Source: Virgibacillus halotolerans
GTDB lineage: Bacteria > Bacillota > Bacilli > Bacillales > Amphibacillaceae
Direction: 5' to 3'
Length of the DNA stretch: 64,000 nucleotides
Assembly (NCBI RefSeq): GCF_016908515.1
Contig: NZ_JAFBEA010000005.1
Span: 124,001-188,000, forward strand
Part shown: in pieces, positions 28,556 to 37,014 of the stretch
How positions within the stretch are numbered: the stretch's first letter is position 1
Layout of the letters: every line of letters begins with the position of its first letter
Notes under the pieces: model-generated
What the model was told of the DNA's origin: nothing
Seen by the model: only the letters and a program-made list of their open reading frames with translations
The model's database searches: none
Program-made: the position numbers and the translations under genes

Positions 28556-28699
28556 CTACTGTTTCTTCCTAATAAACACATTAAACCACCATCTTTTTTT
28601 AATTGGTGTCATTCGCTCGTTTTTTGTAAATAGAAGCGCTTCTAATTCTTCTTTTCGCTTTTCATATTCATATTTAAAAACATATTCATTCAGATTCAT
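28556..28699 (-). CDS. Small basic protein (paralogue 2)
   Basis: Forty-seven codons, GGAGGCGGGAG upstream of the ATG. Starts MNLNEYVFKYEYEKRKEEL and ends RWWFNVFIRKKQ, matching paralogue 1 at both ends but with a different middle. It lies 195 bases upstream of it on the same strand. Function unknown. Confidence 0.68.
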   Translation of the reverse strand: MNLNEYVFKYEYEKRKEELEALLFTKNERMTPIKKRWWFNVFIRKKQ

Positions 28700-29012
28700 T
28701 ATCTCCCGCCTCCAGGATTTATTTTGTTTTCAACATTCATGTTACAGGTTGAAGACCCCGTCGTCGTCGGCATTCAGTATGAAAATCGGCAGTAATAAAT
28801 CCTACTTTCAAAATAAGACTTCTACATCTTTAGACTGGGATTCTAAACATTTTTGACGCGAACTTATTTTCTCGCATTCTCAATCATATGAACGGCTTAC
28901 TATTTCGGTAACGACTTTAGTAACCAATTCGGTCAAACTGGTTTGATAAATCATTGAATACATGGAACCACCATGGAGTGAGTTTCATACTGTATTTGAA
29001 TAATTGAACACG
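28700..29012. other. Gene-free stretch upstream of the small paralogues
   Basis: About 310 bases, no gene seen. Probably the promoter region of the leftward small genes; no element is certain. Confidence 0.5.
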
Positions 29013-29048
29013 CAAAAAAATGCATACGTCTATGACGCATGCATTTTT
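29013..29048. terminator. Bidirectional hairpin with A/T tracts
   Basis: AAAAAAA-TGCAT-CGT-loop-ACG-ATGCA-TTTTT. It sits 40 bases beyond the terminator of the 25-codon unit, closing the region from both sides. Confidence 0.75.
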
Positions 29049-29087
29049 ACGTTTATCCCGGAAGACAAACCTATCCGTATACACAGT

Positions 29088-29116
29088 AAAAAAAGGTCAC
29101 AAACATATGTGACCTC
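29088..29116 (-). terminator. Terminator of the 25-codon unit
   Basis: Minus strand GGTCAC-loop-GTGACC followed by TTTTTTT. The hairpin itself contains GGAGGTCACATATG, a Shine-Dalgarno-like sequence with an ATG. Confidence 0.85.
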
Positions 29117-29142
29117 CGACATTTAAGATGAAACTTTATATC

Positions 29143-29220
29143 TTAAAATATACGCTCACTTCTCATGGAGATCACAAAAACTATGAAGTTACATTTAGAA
29201 AGTTGAATGATGTTTTTCAT
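29143..29220 (-). CDS. Candidate 25-residue leader or small peptide
   Basis: ATG preceded at 7-12 bases by GAGGAGG, twenty-five sense codons, TAA. The product begins MKNIIQLSKCNFIVFVIS and ends in MRSERIF: a short hydrophobic core with charged ends. It is boxed by its own promoter and terminator, with no larger gene in the transcript, so it may be a small toxin, a signalling peptide, or the coding part of a regulatory RNA. Function unknown. Confidence 0.5.
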   Translation of the reverse strand: MKNIIQLSKCNFIVFVISMRSERIF

Positions 29221-29256
29221 ATTAGCGACCTCCTCTCGTTTTTTTGGTACCTTGTT

Positions 29257-29285
29257 ATTATAGTGTTTAGAAAATTCAAAGTCAA
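29257..29285 (-). promoter_or_regulatory. Strong sigma-A promoter of the 25-codon unit
   Basis: Minus strand TTGACT (29280-29285), 17-base spacer, perfect TATAAT (29257-29262). Confidence 0.85.
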
Positions 29286-29395
29286 TAACTTTCTTAAATA
29301 ATTATTCTCTTCACGACGTTGACTTGATTAAAATAGCATTTCACGCATAGGATGTGCCGGTACCGGCGTACTGTGTAATTATATTTTAAAAACAA

Positions 29396-29441
29396 CAAAG
29401 GACCACCGCCATCTAAATTAGAAATTGGCGATAGTCCTTAT
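29396..29441. terminator. Terminator after the YkvI-type transporter
   Basis: AAAGGAC...CGCCAT / ATTGGCG...GTCCTT stem with TTTGTTGTTTTT following on the minus strand, about 17 bases after the stop. Confidence 0.8.
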
Positions 29442-29457
29442 GCTATTCCTTACTTTT

Positions 29458-30558
29458 TCACTTATTTGCAGCTTCTTTTGAGCTCGCAGCCTCTTCCATA
29501 GCCTGATTTCGCTCATCCTTTTTAAGTTTAAACGGTGCATAAATGAGCGCAAAAATAAGGAACAAGCCTAGGTAACCTATAAAACGATAGAGGTTAGATA
29601 CAAGATCTGTAAAACCAACAAAACTGGCAATAAAGCCAATGACGCCCGTAACGATAATGACAATATTTGCCTTTTTCGTACGCATTTCCATAAATCGTGC
29701 AACAAATGCATAAAACATACTAACCGCTGTATTAAAAATCATCCCGAATAAAATCAATGCCATAAATATTCCAAGCATTGGAGAAATATCATCAATTAGT
29801 TTCAACATTGGCATCTCAAAGTTTGCAACAACATCGATTTTCGAGAAAATAGCCAGGTGGCTAAGAATGATCAAAACACCAAGTCCAAGTCCACCAACAA
29901 AACCACCTAGTGTTGCCGTCCTTTCGTTTTTCTCCGCCCCACCCATAACCAGTGACATGGCAGCTCCAACCGCTGTATTAAACGACACATAGTTAACTGC
30001 TGAAATAAACCAATTTGAAACGATTGAATCCTGTTGTTTAGCAATCGGGTTAAGTTCGGTGAATGACAAATCCATCGTCAACAGACTGTATACACCGATA
30101 AGGATTATGGCGAGCACAAGAAATGGTGTGATACTACCAATAATGGCAATAACTTTATCCACATTTAGCATGATCGTTAAAACCACCAAAATGGTCATGA
30201 TTGCACTACCAATGAATGGCGCTAACCCAAATTGTTGATGTAATGTGGATCCCGCTCCCGCAATCATTACAACACCGACGCCAAATAGAGTAAATATGAT
30301 AATATAATCTACCACGACCCCAAGATAGGGACCACTAATTTTATAAACAGCTTCTTTATGCGATGTTGTCTGGATCCGACTTCCAAGCTTTGTCAATGTC
30401 ATACCTATGTATGCAAACAATATCGTTGAAATAATTGCTGCGAGTGTCCCTAAATGTCCAAAGCTCGTGAAGTATTGTAAGACTTCCTGTCCCGAAGCAA
30501 ATCCCGCTCCGACAATAATCCCGATAAAAGCGCTGCCGATCTTTAAAATTTTAAACAT
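29458..30558 (-). CDS. YkvI-family membrane transporter
   Basis: Integral membrane protein, 366 residues, about ten helices, resembling B. subtilis YkvI, an APC-superfamily-like carrier of unknown substrate. N-terminal IGSAFIGIIVGAGFASGQE with the broken-helix glycines typical of LeuT-fold carriers; NYVSFNTAVGAAMSLVMGG near residue 190. GGGGGAT precedes the ATG. It follows a DAO-type flavoprotein gene by 90 bases on the same strand, so it probably imports that enzyme's substrate (inference). Confidence 0.85.
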   Translation of the reverse strand: MFKILKIGSAFIGIIVGAGFASGQEVLQYFTSFGHLGTLAAIISTILFAYIGMTLTKLGSRIQTTSHKEAVYKISGPYLGVVVDYIIIFTLFGVGVVMIAGAGSTLHQQFGLAPFIGSAIMTILVVLTIMLNVDKVIAIIGSITPFLVLAIILIGVYSLLTMDLSFTELNPIAKQQDSIVSNWFISAVNYVSFNTAVGAAMSLVMGGAEKNERTATLGGFVGGLGLGVLIILSHLAIFSKIDVVANFEMPMLKLIDDISPMLGIFMALILFGMIFNTAVSMFYAFVARFMEMRTKKANIVIIVTGVIGFIASFVGFTDLVSNLYRFIGYLGLFLIFALIYAPFKLKKDERNQAMEEAASSKEAANK

Positions 30559-30648
30559 AATATCCCCCAGGTGTATTCTTGTTTGTTTTATTCCTAAAAA
30601 TATCGGGAGCGAACTGTCTCAGGCAGCCCGTCTCTCTTGGATTCCCCC

Positions 30649-31824
30649 TTAAGAAATAGGTACTTTCTCAAAACGGTCGAAACGTAATGGAGCCACTGGT
30701 ATAATAGTTTCTTTTTCCTGAATCAATTCTTCTACAAGTTTTCCTGTTACTGTGGCCAGACTAATGCCATCTCCTTCATGTCCTGCAGCAATATAAAATC
30801 CTGGTATCTCGTCAACAGCTGAAACAATTGGTAAATGATCTTCTGTAAAAGGCCTGAACCCTGCATACGCCCGAATCATTTTAAAGTCATTCATCTTAGG
30901 ATAAAAACGCAACGCTCTTTTTGCGATTGTTTCTACAACCTGAATATTAACCTTGCTATCATAGCCAACAAATTCCCGACTACTGCCAAGTAAGAAGTTT
31001 TGGCTTTCCGTCGGTTCAAGGACCAAGGCAACACCATGCTCTGTTGTTCTTTCATCCGCGATACGTTCACGGCCAAATTTATTCATTAAATAACCAAATT
31101 CCATCACATTCCGCATCATTATCGGCTGCTGTCTTGATCCTACAAGAATATGTCCTTTTCTTGGTACGATCGGAATATCCAGGTCAAGCATTTTCCCAAT
31201 AAATGGTGCCCACACGCCTGCCGCATTAACTACCTTTTTAGCTGTAATTGTTCCATCGCTTGTCTCAATGGTGAAATCATCACCTTTTGAAATCGCTGTC
31301 ACTTCTGCGTTAGTGCGTACTTTAAGCCCGTATTGCTTCGCCTTATCGACCAGAGAGTAACAAAATAAATAAGGATTAATCAGTGAGTCCGTCTCACATT
31401 CCAATCCACCAGGGATATCCTCAGCAAAAAATGGGGACTCCTGCCGTATGTCTTTAGGGTCAAGCACATTAAATTTCAATCCGCCTTCACTCTGTGTTTT
31501 CACCCAATCTTTTGCAGCTTGCATTTCATCATCATTATCACATACTAAAATACTGCCAAGTGCACGATATTCAAAGGGCAATTCGAGATCCTTATTTAAG
31601 TCTACCGTTAGTTCCTGGCTAACCAGTGACATTTTACTATCAAATCCCGGATCCTTGTCAACAATACTAATATTACCATCACACTTGGACGAGGTACCAC
31701 TTGCGATATCATTCTTTTCAATTAGCGTACAATCAATTCCTGCTTTTGCTATATAATAAGCAGCCGCACAACCAACAATTCCCCCACCAATAATAGCTAC
31801 CTCCGTATGATTTCCCTTTGTCAT
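30649..31824 (-). CDS. DAO-family FAD-dependent oxidoreductase (likely dehydrogenase subunit)
   Basis: FAD enzyme of the glycine-oxidase/sarcosine-oxidase-beta (DadA-like) family, about 391 residues from the ATG at 31824 (AAGGAG 9 bases upstream; the ATG at 31842 precedes that site). N-terminal FAD-binding GGGIVGCAAAYYIAKAG, then TSSKCDGNIS where the flavin-linked strand usually lies, and the C-terminal GHEGDGISLA near residue 355. It resembles the beta subunits of HcnC, OoxB and D-hydroxyproline dehydrogenase LhpB. The matching [2Fe-2S] and second FAD subunits are encoded divergently at 32003-33877. Substrate inferred: a cyclic imino acid or opine. Confidence 0.88.
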   Translation of the reverse strand: MTKGNHTEVAIIGGGIVGCAAAYYIAKAGIDCTLIEKNDIASGTSSKCDGNISIVDKDPGFDSKMSLVSQELTVDLNKDLELPFEYRALGSILVCDNDDEMQAAKDWVKTQSEGGLKFNVLDPKDIRQESPFFAEDIPGGLECETDSLINPYLFCYSLVDKAKQYGLKVRTNAEVTAISKGDDFTIETSDGTITAKKVVNAAGVWAPFIGKMLDLDIPIVPRKGHILVGSRQQPIMMRNVMEFGYLMNKFGRERIADERTTEHGVALVLEPTESQNFLLGSSREFVGYDSKVNIQVVETIAKRALRFYPKMNDFKMIRAYAGFRPFTEDHLPIVSAVDEIPGFYIAAGHEGDGISLATVTGKLVEELIQEKETIIPVAPLRFDRFEKVPIS

Positions 31825-31884
31825 ATGTCCCATCTCCTTCACACATTACAATTTCCAACGACTAGTATCGTATGCTGGCAATAT

Positions 31885-31936
31885 ATTTAATACTATTCTA
31901 TCATATATGTTATAGTAGTATTAAATTGCTTGTCAA
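31885..31936. promoter_or_regulatory. Divergent control region with 11-bp inverted repeat
   Basis: A leftward promoter is seen as TTGACA (31931-31936), 16-base spacer, TATAAC (31909-31914). ATTTAATACTA (31885-31895) and TAGTATTAAAT (31916-31926) are perfect inverted arms 20 bases apart that bracket the -10 box: a likely regulator site shared by both operons. No regulator gene lies alongside. Confidence 0.65.
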
Positions 31937-32002
31937 TTTTTTAGTGAAATAAATGTAAGCCATTACATTTCTAATGATTTTGTACGAGGAGGAATTATAC
32001 TT

Positions 32003-32272
32003 ATGGATCATACGATTATATGCAGATGTGAAGAAGTAACATTAGAAGACATTAACAATACAGCTGAAAAATATGGCTGTTCTGCCCGTGAACTTAAATT
32101 GCGCACAAGGGCTGGGATGGGTTATTGTGGTGGACGGACATGCCGACCAGCTGTGGATGCAGTTGTACAAGAAGCTACAGGAGAGGAACCGGGCAATAAT
32201 TTACCTTTAAAGGTACAACCGCCTGTCAGACCTACATCTTTAGCAACATTAGGGGGGCAGCATCAGTCATGA
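32003..32272 (+). CDS. [2Fe-2S] protein, BFD-like (dehydrogenase small subunit)
   Basis: 89 residues. BFD-type iron-sulfur domain: IICRCEEVTLEDI near the start and GYCGGRTCRPAV near 42 give the four Cys (CxC ... CxxxxC). In many relatives this domain is fused to the C-terminus of the FAD alpha subunit (HcnB, SoxA-like); here it is a separate polypeptide, as in LhpE-type systems. GAGGAGG precedes the ATG. Overlaps the next gene by 4 bases. Confidence 0.88.
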   Translation: MDHTIICRCEEVTLEDINNTAEKYGCSARELKLRTRAGMGYCGGRTCRPAVDAVVQEATGEEPGNNLPLKVQPPVRPTSLATLGGQHQS

Positions 32273-32667
32273 ATCAAAACCGAATAATCGATCACCCTGT
32301 GCTCGGTCATCTAGAAAATAAAACACCGGTCACTTTTACATTTGACGGAAAGACGTATGAAGGCTATGAAGGTGATACTGTCGCTTCTGCGCTGCTTGCC
32401 AATGGTATTCGCCAATTGCGTGTTCACGAAGAAAGCGGTTCAACACGAGGAATCTATTGTAATATTGGCCATTGCTTTGAATGCCGCATGACCATCGATC
32501 AAACTCCTGGCGTTCGCGCTTGTTTAACAGAACTAACACCAGAAATGGTAGTGGAAAGTGGAAAAGTGCAACCAACGCCATTTAGCCAACCAGAAGATAT
32601 GCCGCAAACTTATGCAGATTTCACTGAAAAGCATACGGATAATAAGGAGGGCGACCCAAATGCGTGA
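32269..32667 (+). CDS. [2Fe-2S] ferredoxin-like dehydrogenase subunit
   Basis: 132 residues, Fer2_4 type as in HcnA or the N-terminus of sarcosine oxidase alpha. Starts with the typical VTFTFDGKTYEGYEGDTVASALLANG, and the cluster ligands are C-IGHC-EC and a distal Cys near residue 85 (GVRACLTEL). Coupled to both neighbours: 4-base overlap before and 8-base overlap after. Confidence 0.9.
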   Translation: MNQNRIIDHPVLGHLENKTPVTFTFDGKTYEGYEGDTVASALLANGIRQLRVHEESGSTRGIYCNIGHCFECRMTIDQTPGVRACLTELTPEMVVESGKVQPTPFSQPEDMPQTYADFTEKHTDNKEGDPNA

Positions 32668-33877
32668 TATTGTTATTATTGGTGCTGGCCCTGCTGGCTT
32701 ATCGGCCGCAATTGCATGCAGGGAATGGGATTTGGACACCTTAGTAATTGATGAATTTCCTAAGCCCGGCGGCAGACTGGTGGGACAGTTACACCAGGAA
32801 CCAGATGGAGAATGGTGGAACGGGATTAAAGAAACCCAAAAGTTAGTAGACAAAGCGGAAGCATTTAATACTGAAATCAAATGCGGTGTATCTGTCCATC
32901 ATATCGAAAAGGTAGATAACGGATTTGCTGTACATACAAATCAAGGCGTAATCGATACAGAGAATCTTTTGGTTGCAAGTGGAGCCGCCGAATCTCCTGC
33001 TCCACTGCCAGGTTGGACACTTCCTGGCGTCATGTCGATCGGAGCTGCACAAGTCATGACAAATGTACACCGGGTTCGGGTTGGGAATAAAGGAATTGTT
33101 GCGGGCGTAAACGTACTATCAGCTGCCATTGCACGCGAACTGCAATTAGCTGGCGTGGAGCTTCACAGCATGGCACTTCCGGCGGTCAATACTGTCACAA
33201 AAGATGCTGGTAACCCTAAAAAGGTGATGGATGGATTGGTACGGATTGCCCATCTAGCACCGTCAGCATTTCTAAGATTTGGCAGCAAATTTGCCAAAGC
33301 AGCTTGGATACGCAACTTAGCTGTTAATTTTTATCCAAAAGGCGGCGTGAAGATGTGGGGAATGCCGATCCATATTCGTAAAGCCATCGTTTCCATCAAT
33401 GGTACAACGCAAGTGGAATCGGTTACCGTCTGTAAAGTAACTGCAGATGGAGAGCCTGTGGCAGGCAGCGAGGAAACGATTGAAGTTGATTTTGTTTGTA
33501 TCGCTGGCGGTCTATACCCACTTGCAGAACTTGCTGCGGTCATTGACTGTCCTTTTCAATATGTAGAAGAACTTGGCGGACATGTACCTGTCCATAATCA
33601 ACAAATGGAAACACCTGTCGAAGGACTGTATGTTGCTGGGAATATTACCGGTATAGAAAGTTCAAAAGTAGCAGGTGCACAAGGCACGCTTGCCGGACTG
33701 TCCATCGCGAAAAAGAATGAAAAAAGTAATGCCGAATTAGATATTAAAATCGCAGAAGCGATGAAGCAAGTGAAAACAATCCGAGAAACAGCATCCATTC
33801 AATTTCATCCAGGAATTAATGCAGGACGCAAAAAGGTTGAAAAAGCTTATCAAGCATATGAGCAAGCAAACGCATAA
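32660..33877 (+). CDS. FAD/NAD-type oxidoreductase, dehydrogenase alpha subunit
   Basis: Pyridine-nucleotide-disulfide-type flavoprotein, about 405 residues. The true start is the ATG at 32660 (AAGGAGG 10 bases upstream); a longer frame from 32558 lies inside the previous gene. Rossmann motifs IIGAGPAGLSAAIA at residue 5 and the second nucleotide region near 140; C-terminal GLYVAGNITGIESSKVAGAQG near 330 binds FAD. Homologous in layout to HcnB, OoxA and LhpF. It should form a complex with the two iron-sulfur proteins and the DAO subunit encoded at 30649-31824. Confidence 0.9.
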   Translation: MRDIVIIGAGPAGLSAAIACREWDLDTLVIDEFPKPGGRLVGQLHQEPDGEWWNGIKETQKLVDKAEAFNTEIKCGVSVHHIEKVDNGFAVHTNQGVIDTENLLVASGAAESPAPLPGWTLPGVMSIGAAQVMTNVHRVRVGNKGIVAGVNVLSAAIARELQLAGVELHSMALPAVNTVTKDAGNPKKVMDGLVRIAHLAPSAFLRFGSKFAKAAWIRNLAVNFYPKGGVKMWGMPIHIRKAIVSINGTTQVESVTVCKVTADGEPVAGSEETIEVDFVCIAGGLYPLAELAAVIDCPFQYVEELGGHVPVHNQQMETPVEGLYVAGNITGIESSKVAGAQGTLAGLSIAKKNEKSNAELDIKIAEAMKQVKTIRETASIQFHPGINAGRKKVEKAYQAYEQANA

Positions 33878-33878
33878 A

Positions 33879-33917
33879 CAAGGGAAAAGCGCATCGGGCG
33901 CTTTTCCCTGTTTTTAT
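33879..33917 (+). terminator. Terminator after the dehydrogenase operon
   Basis: CAGGGAAAAGCG-like arms: AGGGAAAAGCGC-loop-GCGCTTTTCCCT then GTTTTTATTTT. Confidence 0.92.
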
Positions 33918-34250
33918 TTTGACCGAAGATGTGCCCTGAATCTCCATCCTTGCAACGGACGTAAATGTGAACTTCGGCGAATGACCCTAATGACTGCTAT
34001 TTTCTTCTACGATTTCTCGCAATGATAAAAACAATCCAACCAATGATAGCTAATAATATAAGACATACTCACTATAAATAGAATAGATAACTCTATTTTC
34101 TCATTTTATGTATAGACAAAACGCAGCAAGAATGGTTTCATATTAAGTGAACTTTAGCAATCACTTATACTTTTCCAAAAGTCACAGATGCAAATACGTT
34201 AATCGGTATTTGTGAGGATATGCTTTCTTTACTGCCAAGAATGAAGAAAA
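33918..34250. other. Intergenic stretch before the ABC ATPase gene
   Basis: About 330 bases without a gene. Its right end (TATGCTTTCTTTACTGCCAA, 34218-) resembles the right end of the repeats near 12.8 and 19.0 kb. Confidence 0.5.
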
Positions 34251-35033
34251 CTAACCTTTCAGTGTCATCCATGGCCGATCCCTGCGCCATTCTACATTTA
34301 CCGGTGTAACAAAGAAGTTAGATAGTCTTTCACTCGTTAATACCGCTTTGCTCTCCCCATGATCAAAAACAGTTCCGTTCCGAAGCAGTAATGTGTGAGA
34401 AAACACTGGCAAAATTTCTTCAATATGGTGCGTTACAAAGACAATCGTTGGTGCGTCTTTTTGCATTGCTAATTGATTAATAGCTGACATAAGATCTTCG
34501 CGTGATATGAAATCAAGACCATTGGTCGGCTCATCCAGAATTAACAATTCCGGTTCTGCCATCAAACCTCGTGCAATCAGGATTTTCTGTCTTTCTCCTT
34601 GGGAACACGTTTGATACGTTCGCCCTGTCAAATAGCTGCAGCCAACTTGTTCCATTATTTGAGCAGCTTTTTGAAAATCAGTCTCTGTTGGGTCCTCATA
34701 CAATCCGATGGAAGCATACTTTCCGCTGACAACAACATCTTCTGCATATCCTGTCCCCTTGATCCTTTCTTGGAGCGAGGAACTGACCCACCCAATCGAT
34801 TTCCGTAATTCTCTAATATCTGTTTTACCAAATGGCTGATCTAGTACGCTTACCTTTCCTGTCGTTGGCCAAATATAGCCATTGATCATATTAAGTATGG
34901 TTGTTTTGCCTGCGCCATTTAGTCCAAGTACAGCCCAATGCTCCCCTTTTGCCACCTTCCAACTTACATCAGATAAAATTGTTTTCCCCTGTCTCTTCCA
35001 TGAAACGTCCTTTATATCTATTACTTTAGTCAA
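34251..35033 (-). CDS. ABC transporter ATP-binding protein (YlmA-like)
   Basis: Single ABC ATPase domain, 260 residues. Walker A GLNGAGKTT at about 36, a Cys-containing variant signature TCSQGERQK near 143 in place of LSGGQ, and Walker B LLILDEPTNGLD near 165 with a His switch (VTHHIEE). No permease neighbours it, as for B. subtilis YlmA. Partner and substrate unknown. Read convergently with the dehydrogenase operon. Confidence 0.88.
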   Translation of the reverse strand: MTKVIDIKDVSWKRQGKTILSDVSWKVAKGEHWAVLGLNGAGKTTILNMINGYIWPTTGKVSVLDQPFGKTDIRELRKSIGWVSSSLQERIKGTGYAEDVVVSGKYASIGLYEDPTETDFQKAAQIMEQVGCSYLTGRTYQTCSQGERQKILIARGLMAEPELLILDEPTNGLDFISREDLMSAINQLAMQKDAPTIVFVTHHIEEILPVFSHTLLLRNGTVFDHGESKAVLTSERLSNFFVTPVNVEWRRDRPWMTLKG

Positions 35034-35123
35034 TCGCTCTCGCTCCCCTACACTATTTTACTCTTAAGTGTAATCATACTAAATTTTCGGTGAAATAAAA
35101 AATCAGAAGACTTATATGTAAAC

Positions 35124-35175
35124 GGGGACAGTCCCCCACCATGCTATTGCTTTAGCGTAGTGGGGGACTGTCCCC
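35124..35175. repeat. 16-bp perfect inverted repeat (GGGGACAGTCCCCCAC type)
   Basis: Arms GGGGACAGTCCCCCAC and GTGGGGGACTGTCCCC with a 20-base loop; each arm itself holds GGGGACAGTCCCC. It lies 5 bases after the putP stop (minus strand), so it may serve as a terminator; such GGGGAC elements recur in Bacillaceae genomes. Confidence 0.9.
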
Positions 35176-35180
35176 ATCTT

Positions 35181-36656
35181 TTATTTGCTTTCTATTAATT
35201 TTTCTTCCATTTTTTCAAATTGATCTTGTACGGGTTTATCTGGATTCGTTGTTAGTAAACTAACAACGATAACTGCGAGTAAACTAAGTAGGAATCCTGG
35301 TATGATTTCATATAGATAGTCGGATAATCCCGGAATGGATAGCCAAATAATAACGGTTATACCACCAACTAGCATGCCTGCTAGTGCTCCCCATTTCGTC
35401 ATCCGTTTCCAATACAGACTTAATAATACAACTGGTCCAAATGCTGCCCCAAAACCGGCCCATGCATTCCCAACAAGATCCAAGATCGTATTATTTGGCG
35501 AATAAGCTAATACTAAACTAACAATCGCAACCGCCAATACTGCTAAACGTCCAATTAAAACCAATTCTTTATCTGACGCTTGCTTCCTGAAAAATGTTCG
35601 GTAAAAATCCTCAGTAACAGCACTCGAGGTAACGAGTAGCTGTGAGGATACTGTACTCATAATCGCAGCTAGAATTGCAGCTAGGATGAAACCAGTTATC
35701 AACGGGTGAAATAATACTTCAGCAAACACGATCAGAACCGTCTCCGGGTCTTTAAGTAGACTAGGTTTATCGGCAAAGTAAGAAACCCCAATTAGCCCTG
35801 TCAACATTGCACCAGTGATGGAAATAACCATCCAGCCAATCCCAATTCGACGAGCAGTCTTTAATTCTTTAACAGAGGTAATTGCCATAAACCGGACAAT
35901 GATATGGGGTTGCCCGACATATCCAAGTCCCCATGCCAAGTAAGATATAATTCCCAACACCGAGGTGCCTCTGAAAAAATCCATTAATGAAGGATCGATT
36001 CTTTGAATATCATCCCACACAATATGTGGTCCTCCGACATTTGTAAAAGCTACGATCGGAACTAAGACCAAGGCAATAAACATAATGATTCCTTGTACAA
36101 AGTCGGTCCAACTAACTGCTAAAAATCCGCCGAATAAAGTATAGGCTACAATTACGCCTACTGTTACAAACAAACCTATTCTATAATCAAGACCGAATGC
36201 ACTTTCAAATAATTTGCCACCTGATACCATTCCTGCAGAGGCATATAATGCAAAGAAAACAAGGATAACAATACCTGACACAAGCCTTAACATGTTGGAT
36301 GAATCCTTAAACCTGTTTTCAAAGTAGTCTGGTATTGTAATCGAGTCATTTGCAACTTCTGTATACGTTCTTAATCTGGGTGCCACGATTAAATAATTCA
36401 AGTAAGCCCCAACGGAAAGACCAATAGCCAGCCATGCACTGGCTAGTCCAGTAACGTACATAGCTCCGGGCAATCCCATAACCATCCAGCCGCTCATATC
36501 AGCCGCACCAGCAGATAGCGCTGTAACTGCCGGACCTAAGCCTCTTCCACCTAACATATAATCCGATAAATCAGACGTTTTACGATAAGACCAATAACCT
36601 ATTAGTAGCATGCCAACCATATAAATAGCCAGCGATATAAATACTCCGACTTCCAC
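35181..36656 (-). CDS. putP: Sodium/proline symporter
   Basis: Solute:sodium symporter family carrier, 491 residues, 13 or so membrane segments. PutP-branch features: GYWSYRKTSDLSDYMLGGR at 20, GLPGAMYVTGLASAWLAIGL near 60, and AIMSTVSSQLLVTSSAVTEDFYR near 335, the sodium-site segment. C-terminal charged tail. Takes up proline as nutrient or osmoprotectant. Its nearness to the imino-acid dehydrogenase-like genes may be meaningful, but no put catabolic genes are here. Confidence 0.93.
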   Translation of the reverse strand: MEVGVFISLAIYMVGMLLIGYWSYRKTSDLSDYMLGGRGLGPAVTALSAGAADMSGWMVMGLPGAMYVTGLASAWLAIGLSVGAYLNYLIVAPRLRTYTEVANDSITIPDYFENRFKDSSNMLRLVSGIVILVFFALYASAGMVSGGKLFESAFGLDYRIGLFVTVGVIVAYTLFGGFLAVSWTDFVQGIIMFIALVLVPIVAFTNVGGPHIVWDDIQRIDPSLMDFFRGTSVLGIISYLAWGLGYVGQPHIIVRFMAITSVKELKTARRIGIGWMVISITGAMLTGLIGVSYFADKPSLLKDPETVLIVFAEVLFHPLITGFILAAILAAIMSTVSSQLLVTSSAVTEDFYRTFFRKQASDKELVLIGRLAVLAVAIVSLVLAYSPNNTILDLVGNAWAGFGAAFGPVVLLSLYWKRMTKWGALAGMLVGGITVIIWLSIPGLSDYLYEIIPGFLLSLLAVIVVSLLTTNPDKPVQDQFEKMEEKLIESK

Positions 36657-37014
36657 AAGATCGCTCCTTTTAATTCATTGCGTTGTAAAATTATAATTAT
36701 CTTACGATGATGCATCATTCATTTTAGCGGTGATCAAACGCAAATCGCTATTTGGTTTAGCGAAAAAGTGTCAACGGTTATATAAGTTACCATTCTATCG
36801 GAGCGGTTTCAAGTAATATCAGGATGATCAAATGGAAGAAAACAATGGCTATGTACTATTTTCATCACGATGAAAACGCCTGCAAAAAATATAAAAGAGT
36901 TTAAATTCCTAATAATAAAATATTTATTTATTATATTTTAGAAACTTTACTATTCTCCTCACTAAAAGAAAATCTAGCTATCTATCATTTAAATAGATAA
37001 CTAGATTATATCAA
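36657..37014. other. Intergenic stretch between putP and the neutral protease
   Basis: About 358 bases. Contains the palindrome ATGATGCATCAT at 36707-36718, a TTGACA (minus strand) at 36769-36774, and the protease terminator. No gene seen. Confidence 0.6.
36971..37007 (-). terminator. Terminator after the neutral protease
   Basis: AATCTAG-TATCTAT / ATAGATA-CTAGATT stem followed on the minus strand by TTTTCTTTT. Confidence 0.9.
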
